Source of the DNA: Spirochaetia bacterium
Lineage (GTDB): Bacteria > Spirochaetota > Spirochaetia > JABMQR01
NCBI GenBank assembly: GCA_016784705.1
Contig: JADHUD010000045.1
Location: 1-12,684, forward strand
Direction: 5' to 3'
Length of the DNA: 12,684 bases
Part shown: positions 7,714 through 12,606 of the stretch, one piece after another
Layout of the letters: each line of letters begins with the position of its first letter
Position numbering within the stretch: the stretch's first letter is position 1
The notes under the pieces: model-generated
The model's input: the letters and a program-made list of their open reading frames with translations, nothing else
Database searches by the model: none
What the model was told of the DNA's origin: nothing
Made by a program: the position numbers and the translations under genes

Positions 7714-8913
7714 TCATAATTTCTTGTGTGCCCGGGTACAGGAAATATATGAGTCAAATATCCAATTTGCATCCATTGGCCCGGGGGCTGCCTCGGGGTG
7801 AAACTGAACAGACATGATTGGTAAGGTTGAATGGGATATTCCTTCAATGGAATTATCATTGGTATTTGTAAACCATATTTTCACATCTTCCGGCAGGGTT
7901 TTTGCTTCAACCGCAAACCCGTGGTTCTGAGATGTTACGCATACTTTTCCGGTGAATTCGTCTCGTACAGGATGGTTTCCGCCGTGGTGACCGAACTTCA
8001 TTTTGTAGGTTTTTGCGCCCAATGCGATACTGATAAGCTGATGACCCAGACAAATTCCGAATACAGGCATTATTTTTAGACAGTCTTGAATTAACCTTAT
8101 TTGCTTATGCAGAACAGAAGGATCTCCGGGTCCGTTTGAAACAAGCAGAGCATCGGGAGAAATTGACAGGATTTTTTCTACATCTGTATCTGACGGGAGT
8201 ATAGTAATTCTGATATTTCGTTTGTAAAGTTCTCTCACAATATTGGCTTTTATACCGCAGTCAAGCAGAGCAAAATGAAGATTTTTTTCTACACGAGGGG
8301 TTCCCTCTTCAATTTTGAAAGAGGCGGGAATTTCCTGAATTTCTCTGGTTCCAACCTTGCCTACTAAATTTTGACCGGTCATATCCGGCTGCAGTCTGAG
8401 CCAGTCTATCACTGTATTCACTTCGGTTTCCGACAGAGATTGAGATTCTGAAGAGGTCTGGATGAGTATCCCGTTACGGCTCCCCTTATCGCGAATGCTC
8501 AGAGTAAGTTTCCGCGTATCAATACCTGATATTCCCGGAGTCTCATTTTCCAGCATGAATTGATGAAGACTTGTTCTCCCCGGAGGAACCGGACCGTCAT
8601 AGTAGTCTCTGACAATAAGACCTTTTACTTTAATATTTTTTCGGGATCCGGGTTCAGGGCCGGACTCATTCCACGATTTGTCTGCTCCGTAGTTCCCGAT
8701 ATGCGGATAGGTCATTAAAACAATTTGTCCTGTGTATGAGGGATCTGTCAGTATCTCATGGTATCCTGTCATGCTGGTATTAAATACCACCTCACCGGCT
8801 GTCTGTGTTCCCGAAATCTTTTTAGGAAGTTGTGATATTTTGACTGCCGGACTGCCGAATGATATTCCAGGATAGATCGAGCCGTCAGAAAGTATAAGGA
8901 AGGTGTTGTTCAT
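7714..8913 (-). CDS. carA: Carbamoyl-phosphate synthase small (glutaminase) subunit
   Basis: The glutamine amidotransferase subunit supplies ammonia to CarB through an intersubunit tunnel. The N-terminal CarA-specific domain contains GEVVFNTSMTGYHEILTDPS (41-60) and SGIDTRKLT (129-137). The class I GATase domain covers about 212-390 with NGPGDP (260-265), the nucleophile C288 in GICLGHQ, and the partner residues H372 and E374 in FHPEA. At 399 residues it is slightly longer than most CarA. The ATG at 8913-8911 is chosen because the protein then starts MNNTFLILSDG, as usual for CarA, with a GGGAAA seven nt upstream. The frame stays open to a possible start at 8952, but that adds 13 unlike residues and falls in the regulatory leader. 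It is the first gene of carAB; see the promoter and operator entries. Confidence 0.97.
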   Translation of the reverse strand: MNNTFLILSDGSIYPGISFGSPAVKISQLPKKISGTQTAGEVVFNTSMTGYHEILTDPSYTGQIVLMTYPHIGNYGADKSWNESGPEPGSRKNIKVKGLIVRDYYDGPVPPGRTSLHQFMLENETPGISGIDTRKLTLSIRDKGSRNGILIQTSSESQSLSETEVNTVIDWLRLQPDMTGQNLVGKVGTREIQEIPASFKIEEGTPRVEKNLHFALLDCGIKANIVRELYKRNIRITILPSDTDVEKILSISPDALLVSNGPGDPSVLHKQIRLIQDCLKIMPVFGICLGHQLISIALGAKTYKMKFGHHGGNHPVRDEFTGKVCVTSQNHGFAVEAKTLPEDVKIWFTNTNDNSIEGISHSTLPIMSVQFHPEAAPGPMDANWIFDSYISCTRAHKKL

Positions 8914-8943
8914 ACAAATTTCCCGTTGTGTTTTGGTATATAT

Positions 8944-8984
8944 ATGCAACAAAAAAAGAATAATAATGTATAAAATTGCATAAA
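8944..8984 (-). promoter_or_regulatory. Candidate operator/leader element in the carA 5' UTR (ARG-box-like)
   Basis: On the minus strand TGCAATTTTATACA (8980-8967) agrees at 11 of 14 positions with the ArgR/AhrC ARG-box core TGAATWWWWATTCA. It lies just downstream of the predicted -10, a usual repressor position. A further TGTTGCAT half-site (8951-8944) repeats the half-site in the larger palindrome upstream. In RNA, TATGCAA and TTGCATA from these two places could pair as a 7-bp leader hairpin. Arginine control of carAB is common in bacteria, but regulator identity here is inferred only. Confidence 0.4.
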
Positions 8985-8992
8985 TTAGCTGG

Positions 8993-9021
8993 ATAATACC
9001 GTAATATTAATATTTATGCAA
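8993..9021 (-). promoter_or_regulatory. carAB promoter (sigma-70 type)
   Basis: On the minus strand the -35 TTGCAT (9021-9016), a 17-nt spacer and the -10 TATTAT (8998-8993) form a good housekeeping promoter. It predicts a start near 8986 and a leader of about 73 nt before carA. The -35 is part of the perfect inverted repeat at 9016-9035. Confidence 0.65.
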
Positions 9022-9039
9022 CAGTAGTGTTGCATTAAT
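9012..9039. promoter_or_regulatory. Inverted-repeat operator overlapping the carA -35
   Basis: ATGCAACA (9016-9023) and TGTTGCAT (9028-9035) are perfect 8-bp arms with a 4-nt spacer. After one T-T mismatch the dyad extends three more pairs to 9012 and 9039, making 11 of 12 pairs. The -35 hexamer lies within the arm, so binding of a dimeric regulator would block RNA polymerase. The same half-site recurs at 8944-8951 and, degenerate, at 8976-8981. A pyrimidine- or arginine-responsive repressor is the natural guess. Confidence 0.6.
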
Positions 9040-9076
9040 GATAGGTTTTGCGACAACTTTTCATTTGTTCAGAATC

Positions 9077-9104
9077 AATTTCAAAATAAAATTATTTTGA
9101 AATT
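9077..9104. repeat. Perfect 28-bp AT-rich palindrome
   Basis: The arms AATTTCAAAATAA (9077-9089) and TTATTTTGAAATT (9092-9104) are perfect 13-bp inverted repeats separated by two A. It lies 43 nt past the pncA stop and about 55 bp upstream of the carA -35. Without GC pairs or a following T-tract on the minus strand it is a poor intrinsic terminator, so a DNA-binding site or a weak end-of-operon hairpin are both possible. Confidence 0.6.
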
Positions 9105-9146
9105 TCCTCTAACAGTACAGTAAAAAGGATCATTCCAGAGCAAACT

Positions 9147-9764
9147 TCAAATAAATTCTATTCCTTTCTGCTGCATATCCGATATTGCTGCTTCAATGCT
9201 GCCTTCAGGCTGGTTTACTCCCCGAACTCCTTCCTGAAGAACAGAGACAGAAAATCCGAGTTTGACAGCATCAAGAGCGGAATAATATATACAGTAATCA
9301 GTTGCTAGACCGCAGAGCACTAATGAAGTAATTTTTTGTTCCTCCAGGTACCCGGCCAGACCGGTTGGAGTTATATGATCATTTTCAAAAAAGGCGGAAT
9401 ATGAATCAATTTCTAAATTGATTCCTTTGCGGATAATGAGGCTGCAAAGATCTGTATTCAGAGCCGGATGAAAAGCTGAACCGGGAGAACCTGCAATACA
9501 GTGATCAGGCCAGAGTATCTGTGTATCATTGTTCCATGGAATGGTGTCGTAGACCTGCTTGCCGGGATGAGTAGACGCAAAGGAGATATGTTTTACCGGA
9601 TGCCAGTCCTGTGCTGCAATAACTAAACGAAACTGGCTGCAGAGAGAGTTGATTGTTGAAATTATTGAATCGCCGTCGGGAACTGCCAAGGCTCCGCCCG
9701 GACAGAAATCATTCTGAATATCAATAATAATTAATGCTGAATTTTTGAAGTCAGGTCTTTTCAA
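9147..9764 (-). CDS. pncA: Nicotinamidase
   Basis: Hydrolyses nicotinamide to nicotinic acid and ammonia for NAD salvage; cytoplasmic cysteine-hydrolase (isochorismatase-like) fold. The catalytic triad is visible as D15 in IDIQNDFCPGG, K113 in IIRKG and C158 in GLATDYCI. Metal ligands fit D53, H55 and H59 in QDWHPVKH plus H88 in WPDHC. All are in PncA spacing, and at 205 residues it has normal length, so I prefer nicotinamidase to other isochorismatase-like hydrolases. The start is TTG at 9764-9762, supported by AAGGAG (9776-9771) six nt upstream, which is formed by the last two sense codons of rlmE (AAG GAG). Only 3 nt separate it from the rlmE stop, so it is co-transcribed and probably translated by reinitiation. 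No strong terminator follows. Confidence 0.95.
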   Translation of the reverse strand: MKRPDFKNSALIIIDIQNDFCPGGALAVPDGDSIISTINSLCSQFRLVIAAQDWHPVKHISFASTHPGKQVYDTIPWNNDTQILWPDHCIAGSPGSAFHPALNTDLCSLIIRKGINLEIDSYSAFFENDHITPTGLAGYLEEQKITSLVLCGLATDYCIYYSALDAVKLGFSVSVLQEGVRGVNQPEGSIEAAISDMQQKGIEFI

Positions 9765-9767
9765 AAC

Positions 9768-10394
9768 TTACTCCTTGATTGTGTCGTTTTTTATGTTTCC
9801 TATAAGAAACAGCTCAAAAGAGTCATTTCTACATGCTTTCGGTTTAAATGTTTTGACCTTTGCAAACATTTTTTTCATAGCAAAAAGGATTTCCTGCTCA
9901 CCTCCGCCCTGGAAAATTTTTATCACCAGATTTCCTCCGGTTTTAAGGTGAGTTGGAACAATACTGATTATTGCTTCAGCCAGATTTTGCGAGCGTATAC
10001 AGTCAACGGTCCGTGCTCCGGTTGTAGAGGGAGCGGCATCACTTATTATTGCATCATATGGGCCAAGGTCTCCCAAATTTTTCAGCATTTCAGAGGTGAA
10101 TGCATCGCCGGTGAAAACAGTAACATTTTCCGGTATTGGATTTAGAGAGAGGGGTTTAAGATCAACTGAAACGATTCGTCCTTTTCCTTTTAACAGTTTC
10201 TGATGGGTAAAGAGCGTCCAGCTTCCAGGCGCTGCTCCAATATCAAGTACTGAATTTCCAGGACGTATAATAGTAAATTTTTGCTGAATCTCCTCCAGTT
10301 TGTACACGGAGCGTGCAGGGTAGCCCTCTTTTTTTGCTTTTAGTGAGAAATAATCCGGTTGTGAACGTGAGTTGGGACCTTTTTTCTTTGCCAT
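9768..10394 (-). CDS. rlmE: 23S rRNA 2'-O-ribose methyltransferase (RlmE/FtsJ)
   Basis: SAM-dependent enzyme that 2'-O-methylates a uridine (U2552 in E. coli numbering) in the A-loop of 23S rRNA during late 50S assembly. In the 208-residue protein from ATG 10394, the SAM loop is DIGAAPGSW (51-59). The K-D-K-E catalytic tetrad is complete: K32 in SVYKL, D119 in IISDAAP, K159 in VIKIFQG and E194 in SFELF. The start MAKKKGPNSRSQ matches family practice. An upstream in-frame TTG at 10412 would add six residues but has no Shine-Dalgarno and overlaps the promoter. The ATG also lacks a Shine-Dalgarno, and a TATACT -10 ends six bases before it, suggesting leaderless translation. It is followed by pncA after 3 nt. 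Confidence 0.95.
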   Translation of the reverse strand: MAKKKGPNSRSQPDYFSLKAKKEGYPARSVYKLEEIQQKFTIIRPGNSVLDIGAAPGSWTLFTHQKLLKGKGRIVSVDLKPLSLNPIPENVTVFTGDAFTSEMLKNLGDLGPYDAIISDAAPSTTGARTVDCIRSQNLAEAIISIVPTHLKTGGNLVIKIFQGGGEQEILFAMKKMFAKVKTFKPKACRNDSFELFLIGNIKNDTIKE

Positions 10395-10400
10395 AAGAGA

Positions 10401-10429
10401 AGTATAACACAAACTGGAATCTGTTTACA
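10401..10429 (-). promoter_or_regulatory. Leaderless promoter of rlmE-pncA
   Basis: On the minus strand a weak -35 TGTAAA (10429-10424), a 17-nt spacer and the -10 TATACT (10406-10401) end six bases before the ATG at 10394. Transcription should begin at or within a base or two of the initiator codon, explaining the lack of a Shine-Dalgarno sequence. Confidence 0.55.
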
Positions 10430-10459
10430 TTCAGCTGTATATTTTTCATTCAACGATTT

Positions 10460-10505
10460 AAAAAAAGCGGCCGGACAGAAAGTAAAGGGGACTTGCTGTC
10501 CGGCC
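10460..10505 (-). terminator. Strong intrinsic terminator (minus strand)
   Basis: GGCCGGACAG (10505-10496) pairs perfectly with CTGTCCGGCC (10478-10469). After a C-U mismatch, AAGT and ACTT add four pairs around the loop CCCCTTT (10490-10484). The stem is followed by GC and seven T (10466-10460). On the plus strand no T-run follows, so it acts on minus-strand transcription only. No protein gene lies upstream on that strand, so it terminates an RNA gene. Confidence 0.85.
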
Positions 10506-10647
10506 ATTGGGTTAAAAAGGAGGAATCAAAGGCAATTTATTAAAAACTGCCGTTTTAGCTTTTGATTATGCTGTTTCAAAACTATCGTATATCTGAAATC
10601 AAAAACTAAACATAAAGGAGGTATGAAAAATACCCTGACTGCTTTGT
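10460..10647 (-). ncRNA. Candidate sigma-54-dependent small RNA with anti-Shine-Dalgarno motifs
   Basis: Predicted RNA of about 188 nt, from a start near 10647 (12 nt past the -12 element) to the terminator T-tract. Read 5' to 3' on the minus strand it has: a small hairpin (GGGTAT 10635-10630 with ATACCT 10624-10619); ACCTCCTTT (10622-10614); a 14-bp stem (10610-10597 with 10567-10554) closing a 29-nt loop; an 8-bp stem (GGCAGTTT 10551-10544 with AAATTGCC 10538-10531); an unpaired CCTCCTTTTT (10523-10514); and the terminator hairpin with a CCCCTTT loop. CCTCCTTT is the 16S rRNA anti-Shine-Dalgarno sequence. Three helices contain a G-U wobble that would be A-C on the opposite strand, favouring this strand. 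No convincing ORF is present. I do not recognise it as 6S, tmRNA, SRP or RNase P RNA. A trans-acting riboregulator is inferred. Confidence 0.7.
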
Positions 10648-10656
10648 ATAATATAA

Positions 10657-10672
10657 AGCAAATACCGTGCCA
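10657..10672 (-). promoter_or_regulatory. Sigma-54 (RpoN) promoter, perfect consensus
   Basis: Minus strand 10672-10657 reads TGGCACGGTATTTGCT, an exact match to TGGCACR-N4-TTGCW, with GG (-24) and GC (-12) correctly spaced. The predicted start is near 10647-10645. An overlapping sigma-70-like pair (TTGGCA, 17 nt, TATACA) cannot be excluded. Candidate activator sites upstream are the dyads at 10679-10700 and 10732-10745. It faces the RNA and terminator described above, not a protein gene. Confidence 0.75.
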
Positions 10673-10678
10673 ATTTAT

Positions 10679-10708
10679 TTGAGCCCGATTCGTGGCTCAA
10701 TGCTTTTT
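10679..10708 (+). terminator. Inverted repeat with T-tract upstream of the sigma-54 promoter
   Basis: TTGAGCC (10679-10685) and GGCTCAA (10694-10700) form a 7-bp stem with an 8-nt loop, followed on the plus strand by TGCTTTTT. This has the shape of a modest plus-strand intrinsic terminator, yet no plus-strand gene precedes it. Its position around -43 of the small RNA start also fits a regulator-binding dyad; TTGAGC recurs at 10743-10748. Either role is possible. Confidence 0.45.
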
Positions 10709-10842
10709 GTATGCATGTTCAATTTTTTCAGCAAGTAGAAACTTGAGCAATAATTTCAATGTTTGTGCTTGGTGAGAAAAATCTGCACACTTAGGTTGCT
10801 GTAGGTTGCTGGAAATACTGGGTTTTATATGAACCAACTATA
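10709..10842. other. Gene-free region between the RNA locus and the synthase promoter
   Basis: No ORF of interest is present. Visible structures are a dyad CAAGT-AGAA-ACTTG at 10732-10745, centred near -92 relative to the predicted small RNA start and so well placed for a sigma-54 activator, and a tandem duplication of TAGGTTGCTG at 10792-10811, upstream of the synthase -35. Confidence 0.5.
10792..10811. repeat. Tandem 10-bp repeat
   Basis: TAGGTTGCTG occurs twice head to tail (10792-10801 and 10802-10811). It lies 31 bp upstream of the polyprenyl synthase -35. The one-turn spacing could suit two molecules of a regulator on the same DNA face, but a simple slippage duplication is equally possible. 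Confidence 0.6.
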
Positions 10843-10870
10843 TTGACAATCCCGCATCAACTGGTATTCT
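10843..10870 (+). promoter_or_regulatory. Leaderless promoter of the polyprenyl synthase
   Basis: A perfect -35 TTGACA (10843-10848), a 16-nt spacer and the -10 TATTCT (10865-10870) are followed after six bases (TTGGTT) by the ATG at 10877. The expected transcription start coincides with the initiator A, and no Shine-Dalgarno is present. Confidence 0.75.
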
Positions 10871-10876
10871 TTGGTT

Positions 10877-11911
10877 ATGCATAAAAAAACAGATCGAATT
10901 GAAAAGCAGCTACGGGCGATACTCCCTGGGATAATTGACGCTGTCTGGGTAAATACAACTGCAGGTGATGAGATCAATAAACCTACTCTGGAATATTATA
11001 GAGAGATGTGCAAGCCGGCTTCAGATTTAATCAGACGGGGGGGGAAACGTTGGCGTCCGCTTTTACTGGTTATGATAGCAGAAGCTGTTGGTGGTCCTGA
11101 TACAGCCGATTTAGCATATTCTCTTGCCCCTGTAGTTGAGTTTCCCCACACAGGAAGTCTTATCATTGATGATATTGAAGATAATTCTGACTGGCGCAGG
11201 GGAGGTGCAGCTATACATAAAAAATACGGCACGGATATATCTATTAATGCCGGAAATCTTCTCTATTATTTACCGACAGTCTGTATAGAGACACCGCTGC
11301 TTTCTTCAGAGCTGAAATTATCAGTTTACCGTATTTATGCTAAATACTTGAGAAGGGTTCACCTTGGACAGGGACTTGATATTGTTTGGCATAGGAAACC
11401 CGATTTATTTCCCTCTGTTCAGGAATATTTACAAATGTGCCGGTTCAAAACGGGATGTCTGGCAGGATTGAGCGCCGAATTAGGTGCAGCCGTTGCAGGA
11501 GGCTCTGAAGAGCAGATAATCACCAGTGGTAGAATCGCCGAGAAAATCGGTGTAGGTTTTCAGATTCGGGATGATGTTCAGAATCTCAGTACGGGAAATC
11601 CGGGAAAACGAAGAGGGGATGATATTGTTGAAGGTAAAAAAAGCCTGCCGGTTATACTTCATGTGAATATGCAGCCTGAGGATAGTAAACAGATAGCACG
11701 GCTCTTTTCTGCTGCCCGGAATGCTGGAGCAGATTCAGCTGATAAAGAAATCAGGGAAGCTATAGAGATGATTACCGATTCTGGAGCGTTGGATAAAGCT
11801 GCTGCAATAGGTGAGAATATGCTTAAAGAGGCAATGGCTGAAGTTTTAGAAATTTACCCTGCCTGTTCAGCAAGAGACGAAATTATTCAATTGATTCAAA
11901 GTTTTTTCTAA
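10877..11911 (+). CDS. Polyprenyl diphosphate synthase family protein
   Basis: A trans-isoprenyl diphosphate synthase that condenses isopentenyl diphosphate with an allylic diphosphate. Numbering from ATG 10877 (344 residues), it has RRGGKRWRP (54-62), the first aspartate-rich motif DDIED (98-102) followed by SDWRRGG, and EGKKSLPVI (252-260). The second motif QIRDDVQN (229-236) ends in Asn rather than the usual Asp. Residues just before the first motif are small (G93, S94), which does not block long products; product length cannot be decided. The protein is soluble. TTG at 10871 is in frame but overlaps the stretch between -10 and the transcription start, so ATG 10877 is preferred. The rhomboid gene follows with its own promoter across the 3' end. 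Likely product uses are quinone side chains or undecaprenyl-type lipids. Confidence 0.9.
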   Translation: MHKKTDRIEKQLRAILPGIIDAVWVNTTAGDEINKPTLEYYREMCKPASDLIRRGGKRWRPLLLVMIAEAVGGPDTADLAYSLAPVVEFPHTGSLIIDDIEDNSDWRRGGAAIHKKYGTDISINAGNLLYYLPTVCIETPLLSSELKLSVYRIYAKYLRRVHLGQGLDIVWHRKPDLFPSVQEYLQMCRFKTGCLAGLSAELGAAVAGGSEEQIITSGRIAEKIGVGFQIRDDVQNLSTGNPGKRRGDDIVEGKKSLPVILHVNMQPEDSKQIARLFSAARNAGADSADKEIREAIEMITDSGALDKAAAIGENMLKEAMAEVLEIYPACSARDEIIQLIQSFF

Positions 11912-11915
11912 AATA

Positions 11916-11944
11916 TTGACGACATTAATAAAATTACGTATGTT
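11916..11944 (+). promoter_or_regulatory. Leaderless promoter of the rhomboid gene
   Basis: TTGACG (11916-11921), a 17-nt spacer and TATGTT (11939-11944) end seven bases before ATG 11952. The TTG that could be read as a start codon at 11916 is better explained as the -35, and no Shine-Dalgarno precedes any of the three possible starts. Confidence 0.6.
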
Positions 11945-11951
11945 TAATTTC

Positions 11952-12590
11952 ATGAATACCAGTATTTTACGCAAGAAGTTTCCTTATACTTTTAATAACA
12001 TGACTCTGATTCTTATCGGTATCAATGTAGTCTTGTTTTTTCTCAGCTCAACCAACCAGAAAGTTATCTATTACGGGTCGATGATTCCAGTGTTTATTTT
12101 ACGTGATCACTTTTACTGGCAATTTGTAACCTATATGTTTTTTCATGCAAATATTACTCACCTGCTTTTTAATATGCTGGGACTCTTTTTCTTTGGTTCG
12201 CAAGTTGAGAAAAGGATAGGAAGCTGGGAATTTCTTCTTTTTTATCTTTTAACAGGAATACTTGCAGGAATCTTTTCTTATGCAGTATATATTTGGACAG
12301 GAAACTATGTTGTAATACTTATGGGTGCCTCCGGTGCAGTGTATGCCGTTCTTCTTGCTTTTGCGGTATTTTTTCCCTTTGCCAGGATTTTTATATTTGG
12401 TATTATTCCGGTACAGGCGCCGGTTCTGGTTGTAATCTATACCATAATAGAGGTGTTCAGCCAGGTTAGCGGACGAAACTCAAACATTGCACATCTTACT
12501 CATCTTGCAGGTTTTGGATTTGCCTACCTCTATATCTTAATACGTATGGGTGTTAATCCCATTGAAGTATGGAAAAGAACGAGACATTGA
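11952..12590 (+). CDS. Rhomboid-family intramembrane serine protease
   Basis: A 212-residue polytopic membrane protein with the six-helix bacterial rhomboid core (approximate helices 15-33, 64-85, 93-115, 121-141, 143-168, 178-198). The catalytic dyad is S127 in GASGA and H184 in HLTHLAGFGFA. The HANITHLLFNM segment (H65, H70, N74) supplies the conserved His/Asn region near the oxyanion hole, and YWQFVTYMFFH is the loop-1 entry typical of the family. It cleaves single-pass membrane proteins within the bilayer; the substrate is unknown. In-frame upstream starts exist at TTG 11916 and ATG 11940, adding 12 or 4 residues, but both lie inside the promoter elements, so ATG 11952 is chosen. It is separated from the synthase by 40 bp and may be expressed both alone and by readthrough. 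Confidence 0.93.
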   Translation: MNTSILRKKFPYTFNNMTLILIGINVVLFFLSSTNQKVIYYGSMIPVFILRDHFYWQFVTYMFFHANITHLLFNMLGLFFFGSQVEKRIGSWEFLLFYLLTGILAGIFSYAVYIWTGNYVVILMGASGAVYAVLLAFAVFFPFARIFIFGIIPVQAPVLVVIYTIIEVFSQVSGRNSNIAHLTHLAGFGFAYLYILIRMGVNPIEVWKRTRH

Positions 12591-12606
12591 TGTTTCCGGA
12601 GTGGTA

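Noticed and set aside
7341..7817. 158-codon plus-strand ORF across the carA-carB junction
   Set aside because: Antisense to two certain genes, of low-complexity odd composition and without a promoter; a shadow frame.
8914..8952. Longer carA reading starting at 8952
   Set aside because: The extra 13 residues do not resemble CarA, and the region holds regulatory half-sites; ATG 8913 has the better context.
9077..9104. AT palindrome as the pncA intrinsic terminator
   Set aside because: It has almost no GC pairs and no T-tract on the minus strand, so I list it as a palindrome of unknown role.
10243..10449. Minus-strand ORF overlapping the start of rlmE in another frame
   Set aside because: It covers the rlmE promoter and start, shares no motif with any family and has no ribosome binding site.
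10506..10526. Second strong AAAAAGGAGG on the plus strand as a ribosome binding site
   Set aside because: No ATG, GTG or TTG start follows at a usable distance and the frames close quickly; it is the complement of the second CCTCCTTT motif.
10623..10682. Small plus-strand ORF of 19 codons with a strong AAAGGAGGT next to the ATG
   Set aside because: The Shine-Dalgarno is only one nt from the ATG, too close to work well, and the purine-rich stretch is better explained as the complement of the anti-Shine-Dalgarno motif in the minus-strand RNA.
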